A stretch of 64,000 bases of DNA from Leptospira sanjuanensis (GTDB taxonomy: Bacteria; Spirochaetota; Leptospiria; Leptospirales; Leptospiraceae): NCBI RefSeq assembly GCF_022267375.1, contig NZ_JAIZBH010000001.1, positions 1,532,001-1,596,000 on the forward strand, written 5' to 3'. The translations under genes were made by a program, and so were the position numbers. The notes under the pieces are model-generated. The model saw only the letters and a list, made by a program, of their open reading frames with translations. It had not been told where the DNA came from and did no database searches. Shown piece by piece: positions 23,789 through 33,667 of this stretch (position 1 is its first letter; each line of letters begins with the position of its first letter).

Positions 23789-24781
23789 ATGAACGTTAAG
23801 CAAGATTTTTCGAGCGCAGTGGGAAATACACCGCTCATTCTACTCAAAAGTTTCAGCGAAGAAACCGGTTGTAAGATCTACGGAAAAGCTGAGTTCTTAA
23901 ATCCCGGCGGTTCCGTCAAGGATCGGGCCGCTCTGTATATCGTCGAAGACGCGGAACGAAAGGGGATTTTAAAACCCGGTGGAACCGTCGTGGAAGGAAC
24001 CGCGGGAAACACCGGAATCGGACTCGCGCATATCTGCAATTCCAAGGGATATAAAACCCTCATCATCATCCCCGATACGCAGTCCCAGGAAAAGATCGAT
24101 CTGCTGCGAACTCTCGGTGCGGAAGTAAGAACCGTTCCGGCCGTTCCATACAAGGATCCGAACAACTACGTCAAGGTTTCGGGTAGACTTGCGGAAGAAA
24201 TGGAAAACGCGATCTGGGCCAATCAGTTCGACAACCTCGCCAACCGCGAAGCGCATTACAAAACCACCGGTCCCGAAATCTGGGAACAGACCGAAGGAAA
24301 GATCGATGCGTGGATCACCTCGCTCGGAACCGGAGGAACCTACGCCGGAGTTTCCCTCTTTTTAAAAGAAAAGAATTCCAAAATCAAAACGATCGTAGCC
24401 GATCCGTACGGTTCGGGAATTTATAATTTCGTAAAGAAGGGAGAGGTTCTTGCGGAAGGCAGTTCGTTTACCGAGGGAATCGGAAACGGAAGAATCACCG
24501 AGAACATGAAAGGCGCTCCGATGGACGACGCGATCCGCGTGACAGACGAAGAATGTCTCGGGGTCGTTTATCAATTACTGCACAAGGACGGATTGTTTCT
24601 CGGCGGTTCCACGGGAATCAACGTGGGCGCCGCCGTGAAACTCGCCAAAGAACTCGGACCGGGAAAAACGATCGTAACGGTGTTATGCGATTCCGGTGCG
24701 AGATACCAGTCCAGAATCTTCAACGAAGAATGGCTGGCCTCGAAAGGATTTTCCGTTCCCGAATCGGCAAAACGATTCTAA
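23789..24781 (+). CDS. cysK: Cysteine synthase A
   Basis: 330 residues. PLP-dependent O-acetylserine sulfhydrylase making L-cysteine from O-acetylserine and sulfide. The PLP Lys is in NPGGSVKDRAA, the substrate loop is EGTAGNTGIGLA, the phosphate-binding glycine loop is SLGTGGTYAG, and GGSTGINVGAAVKLA closes the site. Slightly longer than E. coli CysK, with an extra segment (VPAVPYKDPNNYVK) seen in eukaryote-like forms, so a cystathionine beta-synthase-like or alternative-donor activity cannot be excluded. Single gene behind the aldolase terminator. Confidence 0.93.
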   Translation: MNVKQDFSSAVGNTPLILLKSFSEETGCKIYGKAEFLNPGGSVKDRAALYIVEDAERKGILKPGGTVVEGTAGNTGIGLAHICNSKGYKTLIIIPDTQSQEKIDLLRTLGAEVRTVPAVPYKDPNNYVKVSGRLAEEMENAIWANQFDNLANREAHYKTTGPEIWEQTEGKIDAWITSLGTGGTYAGVSLFLKEKNSKIKTIVADPYGSGIYNFVKKGEVLAEGSSFTEGIGNGRITENMKGAPMDDAIRVTDEECLGVVYQLLHKDGLFLGGSTGINVGAAVKLAKELGPGKTIVTVLCDSGARYQSRIFNEEWLASKGFSVPESAKRF

Positions 24782-24860
24782 ATTCGGAAGTCGATTTCAA
24801 AAATGAAAACCGATCCGGTCCGATTGTGCGAACGACCGGTTTTGAGTTTAAATAGATTCA

Positions 24861-24881
24861 GTTTTTCTAAATTAGAAAAAC
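24861..24881. terminator. AT-rich hairpin between convergent genes
   Basis: GTTTTTCTAA (24861-24870) and TTAGAAAAAC (24872-24881) form a near-continuous dyad straddling the stop of the minus-strand gene, between the 3' ends of cysK and that gene. It may serve both directions. The stem is weak in GC. Confidence 0.35.
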
Positions 24882-25879
24882 ACGGAATACAACAGTTGGC
24901 CGCCGACATCGAGGCTTTTGGAACCTCCGGCGATTTCCTTGTAAACCATAGGATTGCCGCGGACCCCGAAACCTTCGGTGACGGGGTCTCCCGTAGGGCT
25001 TTGAATCACGTTGTTTTGCGCCCAAGTTTTTCCCGTAAAATACGCGTGCGTCAATTGAATCAGATACACTCCGACCGCGACCCCGATCGCCGCATGTTTC
25101 GCGTTTTTGTATTGCGATTCGTCCGATCGAATTCCGTTCAGGGAATTTACGTTTTTGAAGAGAGTGATCTGATTGTATTGATCCATAAAACCGGTCGGTA
25201 AACCGGAAGTAGGGATCAAGTTGGTCGTAAGCTGAGTTTCGAGAATCTTTTCGATCTTTTTGTTATACGCACTGGCTCTGTCTTTTTCCGCCGCGTCGAG
25301 ACCGATGTAAGAAATCAAAGAAACGAAGAATAACGTGGAGTATGTGGAACTCCAGCCTTCCTGTCTCATAAAACTGTGACCCCAACCCGGAAGGATCGCG
25401 GATTTCCAAACGGGTTCCCAGGGATTTCGTTTCGCGGAAATATAACGTTCCCAGTCGCCGTCCCGTTCTTCCAGATATTTTTCCATCATAGCGAGACGTT
25501 TTTGAACGATCTTATAGCTGTTCTCCTTGATCATCTGTTCCAAGTAGAAAGTGTCGAGTTGTTCTTCCTTATCGCTTTTCTTTCCTTCCTTATTCAGTTT
25601 CTTTTTTTCCGTTTCGATGATCTTTGCGATTTCCTGTTCGTCCTTGATCTCTTTGAAAATGATCTTGAGAATTTTAGTTTTTGCTAATTTTTCCCGTTTC
25701 CCATCCTTGATGATCGTGACGGTTTCGGGATCCTGATCGATCACGGTCGCGTACGTCCGTTCGCCCGTTTTCAAAAGAATCGTTTCCGCAAACAACAAGC
25801 TCGGAAGAAAGAATAGAACGAATCCGATCCGAAACGGAACGAAAAGAGGTCTGAAAAAAAACTGATGTAAAAACTTCAT
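24872..25879 (-). CDS. DUF5683-like exported membrane protein
   Basis: 335 residues. A signal peptide or anchor (FRIGFVLFFLPSLLFAE) is followed by a small beta domain (ETILLKTGERTYATVIDQDPETVTIIKDG), a Lys/Glu-rich helical segment (~70-150), then the DUF5683-type motif (WKSAILPGWGHSFMRQEG) and hydrophobic segments (STLFFVSLISYIGL, AAIGVAVGVYLIQLTHAYF). It ends LLYSVFF, an aromatic C-terminus. Location is probably the envelope. Function unknown; the DUF5683 call rests on the LPGWGH signature. Confidence 0.65.
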   Translation of the reverse strand: MKFLHQFFFRPLFVPFRIGFVLFFLPSLLFAETILLKTGERTYATVIDQDPETVTIIKDGKREKLAKTKILKIIFKEIKDEQEIAKIIETEKKKLNKEGKKSDKEEQLDTFYLEQMIKENSYKIVQKRLAMMEKYLEERDGDWERYISAKRNPWEPVWKSAILPGWGHSFMRQEGWSSTYSTLFFVSLISYIGLDAAEKDRASAYNKKIEKILETQLTTNLIPTSGLPTGFMDQYNQITLFKNVNSLNGIRSDESQYKNAKHAAIGVAVGVYLIQLTHAYFTGKTWAQNNVIQSPTGDPVTEGFGVRGNPMVYKEIAGGSKSLDVGGQLLYSVFF

Positions 25880-26095
25880 AAGAATACGATTTCCTGTGGA
25901 TCAAGAATAATGATTCAGTATTAGTAAAGAAATTATAAATGCAATTTAATTTAATCCGTTCTTCGATTTTATTTGATTAAAAAAGTAGGATGGAAAAAGG
26001 ATAGATGGAAAGGAAACAAAACGTTTCGTCTTATAGACAATAAAAAAGAAAACGCCTTTTTATCAGATACGCGGAACGTAAAGGGTCGTATTGTT

Positions 26096-26374
26096 ATGAA
26101 GAGAAGATTCGAACAAAAAATAGGGATCGTGTTGATCGGGATTTTATTTCTTTGCGGAACTTTGATTTCCAAAGAATCGGATAAAAAAGAATCCGAACGA
26201 GGTTTGGAAACTTCTTCCAAGCCCGCCGCGCAAGGCTGTTGTCGTATTAAAATGGCCGGGGGCGGTTACGATTACTTTATGAGCACCGAAGAAGAATGCG
26301 CCGGTCACAAACAGTTTCATTCGTTTATGAAGGAACGAACCCTTTGTTTTGAATCCTTTCCGGATCGGGATTGA
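26096..26374 (+). CDS. Small secreted Cys-containing protein
   Basis: 92 residues from ATG 26096 (AAGGG upstream); the longer frame from 25973 starts with implausible basic sequence. The N-terminus (KIGIVLIGILFLCGTLIS) is a signal peptide, possibly with a lipobox (LFLC). The mature part carries CC, EEECAG and LCFES cysteines and a GGGYDYFMSTEEEC stretch. This suggests a small disulfide-bonded periplasmic protein. Unrecognised. Confidence 0.6.
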   Translation: MKRRFEQKIGIVLIGILFLCGTLISKESDKKESERGLETSSKPAAQGCCRIKMAGGGYDYFMSTEEECAGHKQFHSFMKERTLCFESFPDRD

Positions 26375-26423
26375 AAGAATCCTCCGTTTGACGGATCTTT
26401 TTGAGTCCGGCGCGAATGCGAGC

Positions 26424-26458
26424 GAGCGCATAACGTGGAAATAAAAGAGCGCATAACG
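26424..26458 (+). repeat. 12-bp direct repeat
   Basis: GAGCGCATAACG occurs at 26424-26435 and 26447-26458 in the gap between convergent genes. No other structure seen there. Confidence 0.5.
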
Positions 26459-26496
26459 CGGCCGTTTTACAAAGGGCGATCCTTTTCGGCGTCCTA

Positions 26497-27780
26497 TTAA
26501 GGAAAAAAGCGGATTCTCACACGGAATCCGTTTTCTTTTTCGACTTCCATTTCACCCCGAAGTTGCATACAAAGAGCTTCGATCAAATTCATTCCTAAAG
26601 AACTTCCTTCCTGAGGGTCCTTGTCCGCAGAATCCTTGCCGACTCCGTTATCCGCCACTTCCAACGTCAGATAGCCCGAAGCCGATTTCTGAAAGAGAAT
26701 GGTGATCAATCCTTTTCGTTTATCGGGAAAAGCGTGTTTGAAAGAATTGGAAAGCAGTTCGTTTACGATCAAGCCGCAGGGAACCGCCTTGTCCATAGGA
26801 AGAAAGATTTCTTCGATATTACAGTCGGATTGAATTCTCCCGTCGCTTGGACCGTAAGAAACGAAAAGATGGCTCACCAATGAATTCAGATAATCTTTTG
26901 CGTGAATGACTTTATATGTGCTTTTGTGGAACAGATAATCCTGAACCATCGCCATGGATTGAATTCGATTCATCGCCGAAGCGATCGTTTTTTTTGCAGA
27001 TTCTGATTTTGTCTTTTCCTGTTCCAAGGTCATCATCGCGAGAATGAGTTGGATATTGTTCTTAACCCGGTGTTGGATTTCCCGAAAGAGAGTTTCCTTG
27101 TCGTTTAACGATTCCGTAAGCTGCGATTCCGTTTCGGTCCGGATCGAGATTTCGTTCTGCAGTCTTTTGTTCGTTTTTCTCTGGAGAAGGATGAGTTGTT
27201 TTTGTTTGCGGATTCCTTCCGCGAGTCCCCGTAAAATCGCGATGATGGAAAAGGTGAGAATTCCGCATAAGAAGGTGAAATTTGCGCCGACTACGAGGAT
27301 TTGAAACGGGGTTTCGTTTCCGATCCAAATTCTATAATGGGCAAGAAGCGCTCCGGAAAATACGCAGACCGACGCGAGCGCCCAACCCCACAACGCGATG
27401 GTAGGACTTAAAAAGATTCCGCAAAAAACCGGAATCAAAAAGAACCAAAGAATTCCCGCTCCTCCGAGTCCGATCTTGGTATAAAGAAGACAACCGAGGA
27501 TAAAGATTAAACCCAAAAGAAAGTAGGACTTCGGTTTATACAATTTGCTCGGAAGAAGCAAAAGAAACCATATTAGAAGAAGCGCAAGCGTATCGACGAT
27601 GACGACTTCTCCGAGCCCCTGCACCCAAGCCAGATAAACGCTCGGAACGTAGATCAAAAATCCGAAACAGGACGAAAGAAGCAATAGAACGTGGATGATG
27701 TTTTTTTTCCAAGCATTCGGATGGGTGGAATTCGGGGAAGGAAGCTTGAATAATTCTTTGATAGGGGGAAGAAGGCTCAT
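26497..27780 (-). CDS. Membrane sensor histidine kinase, HisKA_2 type
   Basis: 427 residues. Six or so hydrophobic segments occupy ~27-205 (IIHVLLLLSSCFGFLIYV to FLCGILTFSIIAILRGL), followed by a coiled-coil linker and a HisKA_2 dimerisation region (ETLFREIQHRVKNNIQLILAMM) with the phospho-acceptor His. The HATPase_c domain looks intact: GLIVNELLSNSFKHAF (N-box) and LEVADNGVGKD (G1), SSLGMNLIEAL (G2). The HWE/HisKA_2 class often signals to single-domain or DNA-free response regulators. No partner regulator is adjacent. The sensor is the membrane region itself, so the signal is unknown. Confidence 0.9.
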   Translation of the reverse strand: MSLLPPIKELFKLPSPNSTHPNAWKKNIIHVLLLLSSCFGFLIYVPSVYLAWVQGLGEVVIVDTLALLLIWFLLLLPSKLYKPKSYFLLGLIFILGCLLYTKIGLGGAGILWFFLIPVFCGIFLSPTIALWGWALASVCVFSGALLAHYRIWIGNETPFQILVVGANFTFLCGILTFSIIAILRGLAEGIRKQKQLILLQRKTNKRLQNEISIRTETESQLTESLNDKETLFREIQHRVKNNIQLILAMMTLEQEKTKSESAKKTIASAMNRIQSMAMVQDYLFHKSTYKVIHAKDYLNSLVSHLFVSYGPSDGRIQSDCNIEEIFLPMDKAVPCGLIVNELLSNSFKHAFPDKRKGLITILFQKSASGYLTLEVADNGVGKDSADKDPQEGSSLGMNLIEALCMQLRGEMEVEKENGFRVRIRFFP

Positions 27781-27901
27781 AGTCGTCCGATTGTATAACA
27801 GAGTAGGCCCGTTTCTTTCTTAGAAAGATAACAGATGTTCGAACTCGATTCCGGAAAAATCTCTCTCATAGAATTTTTGTCTTGAGTTTTTTTTAAATAT
27901 G

Positions 27902-27915
27902 TGAGCAAATGCTCA
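27902..27915. promoter_or_regulatory. Palindrome in the divergent gap, candidate operator
   Basis: TGAGCA-AA-TGCTCA is a 6+2+6 dyad in the 295-base gap between the sensor kinase (minus) and the copper cluster (plus). An additional ATGAGCAT lies nearer the plus gene, around 28000-28010. I could not place -35/-10 elements with confidence. Nothing else is evident in the gap. Confidence 0.4.
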
Positions 27916-28075
27916 TTATTCTGAACCAGAGAGATTCGAAGCCATTTATAGATCGAGAAGGTCATTTTTTCCCTTGCAACCGTTCTCGATTGATAACAAA
28001 TGAGCATCCTATTTCCAACAAACCTCAGATTCAGTATACAATAAAATTCCGGAAAACCCGGGGGTTCAATCAAAA

Positions 28076-30097
28076 ATGAAAAAACCAGGTTTCGAAATCA
28101 AAAAACTTCCCCATCTTATGGCTTTGTTAATGGCCGGAGTCGCGTTGGGAATTCTCGTTTCCGCTTGCTCCGGGGAAAAGAAGGAGGAGATCGAGGGTTT
28201 CGCTCACGTATTGATGATCGATAACTCCTTTTCTCCTCCGATGCAGAAAATTCCTGTCGGTGGAATCGTCGAGTTCGTCAACTCGGGAAACAATCCGCAT
28301 AACGCAATTGCCGTCGATAAGAGTTGGTCCACCGAAAAGACCTTCGGAAACATCGTGATGCCTCGGGGTTCCAAAACGAAAGTCACTTTTCCGAAAGAAG
28401 GCGTATTCCCGTATTTTTGTTCTTTTCATGCGACCCCCGACGGCAAAAGCGGTATGGTCGGAGACGTCGTCGTCGGAGACGTTCCTTACAACCCTGCGGC
28501 CAAAGCGGGCAAGTCTTGGAAGAACGTTGCGCAATTTTCAGGAACCACCCGCAAGGTTCCTTCTCAGTATCCTACGATTCAGAACGCGGTGGACGCCGCA
28601 AGTCCGGGAGATTTGATTCTGGTCAGCGAAGGCGTTTATTACGAAGAAGTCACCGTTACGACTCCTTCGATTACGATTCGAGGAGTGGATCGGAATAAGG
28701 TCATTATCGACGGTCAGTTTCAAAGAGGAAACGGGATCATGGTCGTTGCGGCGGACGGAGTCGCGATCGAAAACATGACGGCAAGAAACGCTTCCTTAAA
28801 CGGTTTTTATTGGACCGGCGTGAAAGGATATCGAGGTTCTTACCTGACCGCTCACAATAACGGCGACTACGGTATTTACGCGTTCGACTCGATGAACGGA
28901 GTCATCGAACACGCCTATGCTTCCGGTTCACCGGACTCGGGCGTTTATATCGGTCAGTGTTATCCTTGTAAGGCGATTCTTTACGACGTGGTTTCGGAAC
29001 ACAATGCGCTCGGTTATTCCGGAACCAACTCCGGCGGAGAACTCTATCTCATCAGTTCGGTATGGAAGAATAATATCGTGGGTCTCGCTCCGAACACTCT
29101 TGATCGGGAGCTTCTTCCTCCCGAAAGAGAAACGACCATCATCGGAAATCTGGTTTACAACAACAATAACCCGAAAGCTCCGATCGCGGCTTTGGAATAT
29201 CCTTCCTTTGGAAACGGAATCCTGATCGCGGGCGGCCTTTCAAATATCATTCGTAAGAACGTAGTTGTCGATCACGAAAACAACGGGATCGTAATTCTTC
29301 CCAACTTGGACGAAAAGTTTTGGATTTCGCATAACAACGTGGTGCAAGATAACATCGTCTACAACTCGGGTAGAGCGGATATCGCTCTCGTAGGTCCGAT
29401 GAGCACGGGAAACTGTTTTTCGGGAAATCAATACAGAACGGAACTTCCCGCCTTCCTTGAAAAATGGAACGGTTGCGGTTCGTTCTTGAGACTTCCGATG
29501 GGCGGAGATCTTTCGATGATGCTCGGAGCGCTCGGCTTGATGGTGCAGGCTTCCGGCGGAAAATTTCCTTCCGGTAACTACAAAGAACAACCGATTCCGG
29601 GTCCTCAAGTCAATATGCCGAACGGAGCTTCCGCACCCGTAAAACCGGCGTTGACCGCGTTTGAAGACTTCAACTTGGATTTGAATAAGATCTCCCTTCC
29701 GAAAGAAGCGGAAGAAGTGTTGAAAACGGTTCCGAGAAAACCCGCGCCGACCACCGGGGCAATCACTCTCGTAAAACCGGTCAGTCTCTTTCCGTTCTTC
29801 TATCACTGGTTGGGATTTCTGCTTCCGTTCGCGATTTATATCTGCTGGACTTCCATGTCTCTGTTCGATCTGAAAGACAGAACGGACTTGGATCGGAACA
29901 AAAAAATGTCCTGGATTGCGGCGATCACTTTCGTTCCGATTTTAAGCGCGGCGATTTATCTTCTCGGCAGCGGAAGCAAATATCCGACTTGGTTCAAGCG
30001 AACCTTGGTTTGGGGAGGAATCGCGGCATTCTTCCTTTTGGCGGCTTACACCGGACTTTCTTTGATGAACGGCGTGGGAACCAAAACAATCAGTTAA
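28076..30097 (+). CDS. Cupredoxin-beta-helix-membrane fusion lipoprotein
   Basis: 673 residues in four parts. (1) Lipoprotein signal with Cys31 (GILVSAC). (2) A cupredoxin-like domain, ~42-135, with candidate type-1 copper ligands His75 (NNPHNA), Cys115 and His118 (YFCSFH) and Met127 (SGMVG). (3) A right-handed parallel beta-helix, ~150-470, of NosD/CASH type (YPTIQNAVDAASPGDLILV, SITIRGVDRNKVIIDG and further repeats). (4) A C-terminal pair or trio of transmembrane helices (~575-665) homologous to the next gene. NosD-like helices serve copper-site assembly of nitrous oxide reductase, but no nosZ is present. It heads a copper-related operon; I infer a periplasmic electron-transfer or copper-handling role. 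Confidence 0.82.
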   Translation: MKKPGFEIKKLPHLMALLMAGVALGILVSACSGEKKEEIEGFAHVLMIDNSFSPPMQKIPVGGIVEFVNSGNNPHNAIAVDKSWSTEKTFGNIVMPRGSKTKVTFPKEGVFPYFCSFHATPDGKSGMVGDVVVGDVPYNPAAKAGKSWKNVAQFSGTTRKVPSQYPTIQNAVDAASPGDLILVSEGVYYEEVTVTTPSITIRGVDRNKVIIDGQFQRGNGIMVVAADGVAIENMTARNASLNGFYWTGVKGYRGSYLTAHNNGDYGIYAFDSMNGVIEHAYASGSPDSGVYIGQCYPCKAILYDVVSEHNALGYSGTNSGGELYLISSVWKNNIVGLAPNTLDRELLPPERETTIIGNLVYNNNNPKAPIAALEYPSFGNGILIAGGLSNIIRKNVVVDHENNGIVILPNLDEKFWISHNNVVQDNIVYNSGRADIALVGPMSTGNCFSGNQYRTELPAFLEKWNGCGSFLRLPMGGDLSMMLGALGLMVQASGGKFPSGNYKEQPIPGPQVNMPNGASAPVKPALTAFEDFNLDLNKISLPKEAEEVLKTVPRKPAPTTGAITLVKPVSLFPFFYHWLGFLLPFAIYICWTSMSLFDLKDRTDLDRNKKMSWIAAITFVPILSAAIYLLGSGSKYPTWFKRTLVWGGIAAFFLLAAYTGLSLMNGVGTKTIS

Positions 30098-30137
30098 AAA
30101 GTTTAGAATATTCAGAAATTATCATAGGAGAAAAAAC

Positions 30138-30452
30138 ATGGAACAAACTGTCATCGGCGGCCCCGGATTCTTCGCTTTACTTTTCAACTTTTACGGATAT
30201 TACTTTCCGTTTATCCTCTACACTCTTCTTGCGCCTTTGGCGCTTCTGGATCTCGTAAAAAGAGAGGACGTGGACGCGAAATCCGGTTCGATCTGGACCG
30301 GTGCGATTCTTCTGGTTCCGATCGTAGGAGCCGGAGCGTATTTGGTTGCGGGAGGATCCAAGGTTCCCGCTTGGTTGAAAAATTCCCTCGTTTACGGGGG
30401 AGTGGGGTTTTTGGCGCTGATCATTCTCATCACATCGGTAGCCAAATTCTAA
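30138..30452 (+). CDS. Small membrane protein paralogous to the upstream C-terminus
   Basis: 104 residues, three hydrophobic segments (ALLFNFYGYYFPFILYTLLAPLALLDL, IWTGAILLVPIVGAGAYLVAG, LVYGGVGFLALIILITSVA). It aligns along its length with the last ~100 residues of the preceding protein: both read F-Y-x3-F-x-LPF/YFPF, then a D-rich loop, W-x-AI/GAI, GSKxPxW(F/L)K, then (V/L)(V/Y)-W/Y-GG. It is therefore a free-standing copy of that membrane module. RBS TAGGAG; 4 bases separate it from the oxidase gene. Confidence 0.75.
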   Translation: MEQTVIGGPGFFALLFNFYGYYFPFILYTLLAPLALLDLVKREDVDAKSGSIWTGAILLVPIVGAGAYLVAGGSKVPAWLKNSLVYGGVGFLALIILITSVAKF

Positions 30453-30456
30453 AAAA

Positions 30457-31473
<1,017 letters not shown>

Positions 31474-31577
31474 TACGATGACGTCTAACGTGTGTACGGC
31501 CGTTTAGAGAAAGATTTCGAAAGTGCGAATTCTATTTTTAAGTCTTCCCGTTCCCGGAATCGTTTAGGAGAAATTTT

Positions 31578-32174
31578 TTGAAGGAAAGAATTCTTTTTAT
31601 CGGAGTTTTAATTTTCGGAATCGGACTGGGTTTTTTCGGTTGGAAACTTTGGAAGTCGAAAACCGCAGCGAACCAAGAACCCGTTTTAGTGGAAGAATGG
31701 TCTACGTCCGTTTTAAAGAATACCGCGAATTCCGAAGTTCCTCTGCGCGAAATTCCCGGTAAATTGAAACTCGTGTATTTCGGTTTTTCGCATTGTCCGG
31801 ACATGTGTCCACGTGCGATTCTGGATATGTCCGCCGCGGTCAAAGAACTCGGGGAAGAAGGGAAGAATCTCACGCCCGTCTTTATCAGCGTTGACCCGGA
31901 AAGGGATTCCCCCGAACTACTTGCAAAATACGTAAAACAGTTTCCCGGTGAAAGATTGGTCGCATTAACCGGAGAAAAGTCCAAGCTCGACGTTTTGCAG
32001 AACGCGTTCGGTGCGATTTCGAAAAAAGTGAGCAATCCGCAAGTTACGGGCGGCTACACGGTCGATCACACCGTCTTTTTGTACGTTCTTGACGATCAGA
32101 GCAGAATTCTCGCGACGTTTCCGGGAGGAACCGACGGAAAAACTCTCGCCAAAGACATTAAGAAATTCTTATAG
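31578..32174 (+). CDS. SCO1/SenC-family copper chaperone
   Basis: 198 residues from TTG 31578 with TAGGAG upstream. An N-terminal membrane anchor (ILFIGVLIFGIGLGFFGW) is followed by a thioredoxin fold carrying the SCO copper site CPDMCP (Cys73, Cys77) and the distal His164 (YTVDHTVFLY). SCO proteins deliver copper to CuA of cytochrome oxidase or act as thiol-disulfide enzymes. It lies ~100 bases after the oxidase gene in the same direction, fitting a copper/redox operon. Confidence 0.92.
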   Translation: MKERILFIGVLIFGIGLGFFGWKLWKSKTAANQEPVLVEEWSTSVLKNTANSEVPLREIPGKLKLVYFGFSHCPDMCPRAILDMSAAVKELGEEGKNLTPVFISVDPERDSPELLAKYVKQFPGERLVALTGEKSKLDVLQNAFGAISKKVSNPQVTGGYTVDHTVFLYVLDDQSRILATFPGGTDGKTLAKDIKKFL

Positions 32175-32364
32175 ACAAGGGCGGAGACCGGATTCTTCAA
32201 AGCCGTCGGTTTGCGGAAGAGAGCGCGGACGGAGACGCGCACATCTCGTCGATCCGCTTGTTCGACTTTCGATCTGCTCCTTTTTACAAGCGTTTTTCAA
32301 TCTTCCGATGGTTTGTCGGTAGAATTGGTCGGTGTCCTTAAGGATCGTTTCGTCGTTCAATCGG

Positions 32365-32432
32365 TGTGGGAACTCCTTCGAAAAGAAACAAAAGTAAATC
32401 GATGAGACTGCGTGCAGGAATGTGGGAACTCC
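32365..32432 (+). repeat. Cluster 3 of the TGTGGGAACTCC motif (2 copies)
   Basis: Exact copies at 32365-32376 and 32421-32432, 56 bp apart, each followed by TTCG. They lie in the 365-base gap between the convergent SCO1 and DUF486 genes, in SCO1's orientation. I see nothing else in this gap (32175-32539). Confidence 0.8.
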
Positions 32433-32539
32433 TTCGTTTCCAAGAAGAATTCTCGGTTTACGGTTTTGTCGTTTGCATTTTTGGGCCGATTTTCCAACTT
32501 CGTTGGAAGCCTTCGATGAATGGCTCCGCGCATCTCCGG

Positions 32540-32902
32540 CTATCTCGCTTCCTGCGGGTCGCTCGATATATCGTAAAACGCGAACCCAACCGCCGCTAAA
32601 ATCAAGAGAAAACTCACCGCGTGATTCCACTTGATTCTTTCCTTTAAGATCAGAGAAGCGAACACGATGAAAACGCTGATCGTAATGATTTCCTGCAGAA
32701 TCTTCAATTGAAACGCGTTGTAACCTTCTTCGGCGTAGCCGATTCGATTGGCGGGAACCATGAGCATGTATTCGAAAAGGGCGATTCCCCAGCTTAAGAC
32801 GATCGTCAGGGGTAGACTCCAACCGTGAAAGAATTTCAAATGCCCGTACCAGGCAAAGGTCATAAATACGTTCGAGCAAAGAAGAAGGAGAAAGGTTTTC
32901 AT
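32540..32902 (-). CDS. DUF486 / DMT-like small membrane protein
   Basis: 120 residues, four hydrophobic segments (FLLLLCSNVFMTFAWYGHL, LPLTIVLSWGIALFEYMLMVPANRIGY, LQEIITISVFIVFASLILKE, AVSFLLILAAVGFAFYD). The family signature FMTFAWYGHLKF and FEYMLMVPANRIGY marks DUF486, related to the drug/metabolite transporter superfamily. Such 4-TM proteins resemble SMR transporters, but no substrate is known. Single gene, convergent with SCO1. Confidence 0.88.
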   Translation of the reverse strand: MKTFLLLLCSNVFMTFAWYGHLKFFHGWSLPLTIVLSWGIALFEYMLMVPANRIGYAEEGYNAFQLKILQEIITISVFIVFASLILKERIKWNHAVSFLLILAAVGFAFYDISSDPQEAR

Positions 32903-33199
32903 GATATGTGCTTCCTAACGCGCTTTTTTGAAATTCCGGGTAGAAAGTTGTGCGTTACGGACAACTTTCCAAGCCTTTTCTTTTTTTCAATCCGGGAAAT
33001 ACGTTTCGAAAGGGAAGCGTCGCCTCGGCGACGTATCTCGATCGAACGATCTAAGTGAATGAAAGTTTGGCTGATTCTTTCCAAAAACCAAATTGTGCTA
33101 TGTAAATTCAGATCTTCTTGTCGGAAGATTGCAAAAAAAGACCCCGGAGAATTCCGAGGTTGAATATAGGGTTTTAGACTTCAGGTAGTATAACGAAAC

Positions 33200-33230
33200 G
33201 CCGGAGGGCCGTTTCAGGCCCAGCGTCGGC
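33200..33230 (-). terminator. Hairpin terminator of the hsp20 operon
   Basis: GGGCC-GTTTCA-GGCCC (33206-33221) nested in an outer GCCG/CGGC pair, with a T-rich stretch after it when read on the minus strand, just past the second hsp20 stop. The rest of the 339-base gap (32903-33241) holds a second small dyad (ATCTTC/GAAGAT near 33110) and nothing else I can support. Confidence 0.55.
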
Positions 33231-33241
33231 TCAATGTGAAA

Positions 33242-33646
33242 TTATTCGGAACGAACCTCGATCTTTTTGGTATGAGGTTTTCTTCTCGGAAGAGTCAGGT
33301 TCAACACACCGTTTTTATATACGGCGGAGATCTGGTCTTCTTCCACGGACTCGGTCACCGTAAATGATCTTCTGTATTCGCCCGTGCGGAACTCGGAATA
33401 TCTCAGTTCACCGGGAACGTTTCTTTCGGACGTTCTTCCGGAAATCGTAAGCTGATCCTTTTCAAGCTGCACTTGAACGTCCTTTTCTTCCACTCCGGGA
33501 AGATCGGCGATCAGATAGATGTTCGTTTCGTCGGAGTAAACATCCACTCTCGGAGTAAGGATTCTCACTCGTTCTTTTTTTGTTTCCTGAGAAGTTTGAT
33601 TCTCCTCAGCCGTATGATTTTCTTTGTGCAGAACTGCGTTTGTCAT
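33242..33646 (-). CDS. Small heat shock protein, Hsp20 family (distal)
   Basis: 134 residues. ATP-independent holdase with an alpha-crystallin domain: [67 protein letters not shown], containing the family A-x-x-x-n-GVL motif (AVYKNGVL). The N-terminus is short and polar. The C-terminal IEV replaces the I-x-I/V anchor. It follows the first hsp20 by 21 bases; the pair is presumably controlled by the CIRCE sites upstream of the first. Confidence 0.92.
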   Translation of the reverse strand: MTNAVLHKENHTAEENQTSQETKKERVRILTPRVDVYSDETNIYLIADLPGVEEKDVQVQLEKDQLTISGRTSERNVPGELRYSEFRTGEYRRSFTVTESVEEDQISAVYKNGVLNLTLPRRKPHTKKIEVRSE

Positions 33647-33667
33647 AGTCGGTTCTCCTTTGTTTAC

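Noticed and set aside
27777..28073. Minus-strand frame filling the gap before the copper cluster
   Set aside because: It spans the candidate operator and regulatory gap; composition and residues do not look coding.
33160..33241. Possible riboswitch or small RNA near the end of the hsp20 operon
   Set aside because: Only simple hairpins are visible and they fit a terminator.
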